Shown here: piece after piece, positions 60,897 through 64,000 of the stretch | How positions within the stretch are numbered: position 1 is the stretch's first letter | How the letters are laid out: each line of letters begins with the position of its first letter | NCBI RefSeq assembly: GCF_012516315.1 | Contig: NZ_CP051185.1 | Span: 4,531,363-4,595,362, forward strand | Source of the DNA: Limnospira fusiformis SAG 85.79 | Lineage (GTDB): Bacteria; Cyanobacteriota; Cyanobacteriia; Cyanobacteriales; Microcoleaceae | Direction of reading: 5' to 3' | DNA length: 64,000 bases | Position numbers and translations under genes: made by a program | Notes under the pieces: generated by a model | Database searches by the model: none | What the model was told of the DNA's origin: nothing | What the model saw: only the letters and a program-made list of their open reading frames with translations

Positions 60897-62930
60897 CTAC
60901 CCCCAACCGAAGATATTACCATCTTCTAAACTGACATTAGTAACCCCTTCCAGGACACCCACCAGTTGGTCAGAACCGGCTACATAAATAGCTGTACCAC
61001 TATGAAAACCGCTGGGTAGTGACCCAATTTCATAGTCATCAGGGCTACCGAGCAAAACCACCATATCCTGATTTACCTGAAAGTCAGTTACTATGCTGTA
61101 ACCTTCTCCCGGAAGCATTACCAAAGTATCATTTCCCTCGCCTCCCACCAGAGTATCAACACCTTGAGTGCCTCCAAATAGGATATCATTACCCTGGTCT
61201 CCAAACAAAATCTGATTCCCATTACCTGCTACCAACGTATCATTCCCCTGACCACCATAAAGGGAATCATTCCCGTCGCCTCCAAATAGGATATCATCAT
61301 CTTTATTTCCCCATAGGATATCATCCCCCTGACCAGCAACTAAGATATCATTACCCTGACCGCCAAACAGAGTATTATCTCCCTGGGAAACCTGGAGCCA
61401 ATCATCACCTTGAAAACCCAGCAAAGTTTCATCAGAAGCCGTCCCGATAATTACATCATGATGGTCAGTCCCAAACCATTGATTGGGTAAAGGTTGAGTA
61501 ATAGAGCCTTGATTCTCGGTTGGCAAAACTCCGGTAATTTGAGGCGGGAAACTATCCCAATTAATGACTTGATGAATTTCTGGTCTCTCCGGTGTGTCAG
61601 TACCATCTACTATCAACCTGCTAATAAAGGCATCACCGCCACCACTATTGGTTTGCCCATCTAGGTCGCCCGTAGTCTCGCCCGCCACATAAATAGACCC
61701 ATCACTACCGGTGGTCAGGGCACGAGGCACGTCAGCCTCACCGCTTCCCAACAGGCGCGTCCAGTCTTTAGTGCCATCAGGCTGGAACCTACTGATAAAG
61801 CCATCAGCCATACCACTATTGATTTGTCCGTCTAGGTTGCCCCCAGTCCAGCCCGCCACATAAATAGACCCATCACTACCGGTGGTCAGGGCTGATGCCC
61901 CCTCATACTCACCGCTTCCCAACAGGCGCGTCCAGTCTTGAGTACCATCAGGCTGGAACCTGCTGATAAAGGCATCAAACTCAGCATAAAAACCACTACG
62001 GGTTTGCCCATCTAAGTTGCCCATAGTCTCGCCCGCCACATAAATCGAGCCATCACTACCGGTGGTCAGGGCTGATGCATAGTCAGGTCCCCAGGTTCCC
62101 AACAGGCGCGTCCAGTCTTGAGTGCCATCAGGCTGGAACCTGCTGATAAAGGCATCAGCGTCACCACTATTGATTTGTCCGTCTAGGTCGCCATCAGTAT
62201 AGCCGGCTACATAAATCGAGCCATCACTACCGGTGGTCAGGGCATTAGCCACGTCAAAATTACTGGTTCCCAACAGGCGCGTCCAGGCTTTAGTGCCATC
62301 AGGCTGGAACCTGCTGATAAAGGCATCCCCCTCACCACTATTGGTTTGTCCGTCTAGGTCGCCATCAGTATAGCCGGCTACATAAATCGAGCCATCACTA
62401 CCGGTGGTCAGGGCTAATGCCTGGTCCCAAGCACTGGTTCCCAACAGGCGCGTCCAGGCTTTAGTGCCATCAGGCTGGAACCTGCTGATAAAGGCATCCC
62501 ATTCGCCACTATTGGTTTGTCCATTTAGGTCGCCATCAGTATAGCCGGCTACATAAATCGAGCCATCAAGGCCAGTGGTCAGGGCTGATGCCACGTCATA
62601 CTCACCGCTTCCCAACAGGCGCGTCCAGTCTTGAGTGCCATCAGGGTGGAACCTGCTGATAAAGGCATCAGCGGCACCACTATTGGTTTGTCCGTCTAGG
62701 TCGCCATCAGTATAGCCGGCTACATAAATCGAGCCATCACTACCGGTGGTCAGGGCTAATGCCTGGTCCCAAGCACTGGTTCCCAACAGGCGCGTCCAGG
62801 CGAACTCTGGCGGCGCGGACATCTGTACTGCTACTGGTTCACCTTCTACCCCACTGAATCCCTGTGAGGGCATGAAATTCTGAGAATCTGATGATTCAAA
62901 AATATGGAATATTTCGCTAGTATTGTTCAT
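60897..62930 (-). CDS. Secreted seven-bladed propeller protein with RTX repeats (paralogue B)
   Basis: About 677 residues from the ATG at 62930; the frame opens 9 codons earlier, and GGAGGGGG marks the true start. Same layout as the gene at 36262: leader MNNTSEIFHIFESSDSQNF, seven 58-residue repeats, RTX repeats, and the tail ending NVSLEDGNIFGWG. Leader, RTX region and tail differ from paralogue A at only a few residues. The blades differ at the variable sites (for example TSAWDQAL, SGEYDVAS, TWGPDYAS). Downstream and upstream spacers are also copies, so a segment of more than 2.5 kb was duplicated. Confidence 0.88.
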   Translation of the reverse strand: MNNTSEIFHIFESSDSQNFMPSQGFSGVEGEPVAVQMSAPPEFAWTRLLGTSAWDQALALTTGSDGSIYVAGYTDGDLDGQTNSGAADAFISRFHPDGTQDWTRLLGSGEYDVASALTTGLDGSIYVAGYTDGDLNGQTNSGEWDAFISRFQPDGTKAWTRLLGTSAWDQALALTTGSDGSIYVAGYTDGDLDGQTNSGEGDAFISRFQPDGTKAWTRLLGTSNFDVANALTTGSDGSIYVAGYTDGDLDGQINSGDADAFISRFQPDGTQDWTRLLGTWGPDYASALTTGSDGSIYVAGETMGNLDGQTRSGFYAEFDAFISRFQPDGTQDWTRLLGSGEYEGASALTTGSDGSIYVAGWTGGNLDGQINSGMADGFISRFQPDGTKDWTRLLGSGEADVPRALTTGSDGSIYVAGETTGDLDGQTNSGGGDAFISRLIVDGTDTPERPEIHQVINWDSFPPQITGVLPTENQGSITQPLPNQWFGTDHHDVIIGTASDETLLGFQGDDWLQVSQGDNTLFGGQGNDILVAGQGDDILWGNKDDDILFGGDGNDSLYGGQGNDTLVAGNGNQILFGDQGNDILFGGTQGVDTLVGGEGNDTLVMLPGEGYSIVTDFQVNQDMVVLLGSPDDYEIGSLPSGFHSGTAIYVAGSDQLVGVLEGVTNVSLEDGNIFGWG

Positions 62931-63140
62931 TAGGGTATCCCCCTCCAAGGGAGCCATAAAGATTTCATACCTGGATTGGTATTTACATGGCTAACGACAA
63001 TTGTACTTGGCTCTCAATATAACCGGCCACCATCATTCTTAAAAAAAGCGATCGCACCATTTCCCCACACTCTCTAAAACCCCCCACTCATCAGCAGCTT
63101 AGGCAATCCTAAAAAAACTCTAAAAATCCCAATTTTTGCC

Positions 63141-63220
63141 TTGACAAATATGGGAGCTTGACTTATTATTAAATCATGGGAAACCGTGCCGACATATATA
63201 ATGGTTTTTTGAGCCTATAG
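63141..63220 (+). promoter_or_regulatory. Promoter plus leaderless mini-ORF, copy 15
   Basis: TTGACA 63141-63146, TATTAT 63164-63169, ATG 63176, common frame. First of three tandem modules (289-bp period) that run to the window edge. Confidence 0.65.
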
Positions 63221-63429
63221 CTCTGGGTAGGTTGGGTGAAACCCAACAGCGGTGAGATGGTGGTGTTGGGTTCCGTTCCTCCACCCAACCTACTTAAATA
63301 GGCTATATAACCGGCCACCCTCATTCTTAAAAAAAGCGATCGCACCATTTCCCCACACTCTCTAAAACCCGCTACCAATCAGCAGCTTAGGCAATCCTAA
63401 AAAAACTCCCAAAATCCCAGTTTTACCCC

Positions 63430-63509
63430 TTGACAAATCCCGCCACTTGACTTATCATTAAAGAATGGGAAACCGTGCCGACATATATAATGGTTTTTTG
63501 AGCCTATAG
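63430..63509 (+). promoter_or_regulatory. Promoter plus leaderless mini-ORF, copy 16
   Basis: TTGACA 63430-63435, TATCAT 63453-63458, ATG 63465, common frame. The upstream part (CCCAGTTTTACCCC) and first spacer half belong to type 2, but the -10 side and ORF belong to the common type: a recombinant copy. Confidence 0.65.
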
Positions 63510-63718
63510 CTCTGGGTAGGTTGGGTGAAACCCAACAGCGGTGAGATGGTGGTGTTGGGTTCCGTTCCTCCACCCAACCTACTTAAATAGGCTATATAAC
63601 CGGCCACCCTCATTGTTAAAAAAAGCGATCGCACCATTTCCCCACACTCTCTAAAACCCGCTACCCATCAGCAGATTAGGCAATCCTAAAAAAACTCTAA
63701 AAATCCCGATTTTTCCCC

Positions 63719-63798
63719 TTGACAAATATGGGAGCTTGACTTATTATTAAATCATGGGAAACCGTGCCGACATATATAATGGTTTTTTGAGCCTATAG
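63719..63798 (+). promoter_or_regulatory. Promoter plus leaderless mini-ORF, copy 17
   Basis: TTGACA 63719-63724, TATTAT 63742-63747, ATG 63754, common frame. The next module begins at the window edge, so the cluster continues beyond base 64000. Confidence 0.65.
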
Positions 63799-64000
63799 CT
63801 CTGGGTAGGTTGGGTGAAACCCAACAGCGGTGAGATGGTGGTGTTGGGTTCCGTTCCTCCACCCAACCTACTTAAATAGGCTATATAACCGGCCACCATC
63901 ATTCTTAAAAAAAGCGATCGCACCATTTCCCCACACTCTCTAAAACCCGCTACCAATCAGCAGATTAGGCAATCCTAAAAAAACTCTAAAAATCCCAATT

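Noticed and set aside
36262..62930. Diversity-generating retroelement as the source of propeller variation
   Set aside because: No reverse transcriptase, template repeat or accessory gene is in the window, and the variable codons differ at all three positions without an adenine bias. A distant DGR cannot be fully excluded.

Overview
The window is most likely from a filamentous cyanobacterium of the Arthrospira/Limnospira type. This is inferred from the very frequent HIP1 octamer GCGATCGC, the photosystem II assembly factor Psb28, several cyanobacteria-only families (DUF2949, DUF3082, a PRC-barrel protein with an acidic tail), the dense palindromic repeats built on GTAGGTTGGGT, and an ωRNA-like relic of an IscB-type element. 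No tRNA, rRNA, phage or CRISPR locus was seen.

The first 35.6 kb is mostly ordinary chromosome. It holds the 5' end of rimM; a TPR protein, a lipoprotein and a DUF2809 membrane protein in a row; D-lactate dehydrogenase and enolase; ispE and rsmA; a 1.1 kb stretch of structured non-coding DNA; a class V aminotransferase; trpC, psb28 and a PRC-barrel gene. Next come a 3.3 kb tandem-repeat field enclosed between a broken copy of the smc 3' end and the intact smc gene; an AarF/UbiB-type kinase-like gene; a Card1-like nuclease-domain protein; an overlapping sensor kinase, adenylate cyclase and response regulator unit; a lone solute-binding lipoprotein; and a PsiE-like, epimerase, AEC transporter and LarA-like group.

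From about 35.7 kb to the end the character changes. There are eight large minus-strand genes for secreted, calcium-binding-type surface proteins, separated by long repetitive spacers. They are mosaics. Exchangeable N-terminal parts (subtilisin protease, CAP domain, DUF4347, PPC domains, Calx-beta repeats, EExGH domain) are joined to RTX calcium-binding repeats and a shared C-terminal tail. Five of them carry a repeat domain of exactly seven units of about 58 residues, which predicts a seven-bladed propeller. The scaffold is nearly invariant and the differences fall at the same three places in every blade. No type I secretion genes are in the window, so the exporter must lie elsewhere.

The spacers of this cluster contain 17 copies of an element with A/T tracts, TTGACA, a 17-bp gap and TAnnAT, followed six bases later by ATG. 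Sixteen copies are intact and all point along the plus strand. One copy faces the 3' end of every one of the eight minus-strand genes. The ATG falls at the predicted transcription start and opens a tiny reading frame, usually 14 codons (MGNRADIYNGFLSL). A repeated leaderless mini-gene or antisense RNA, tied to a diversified family of surface propellers, is the best candidate here for an undescribed system.
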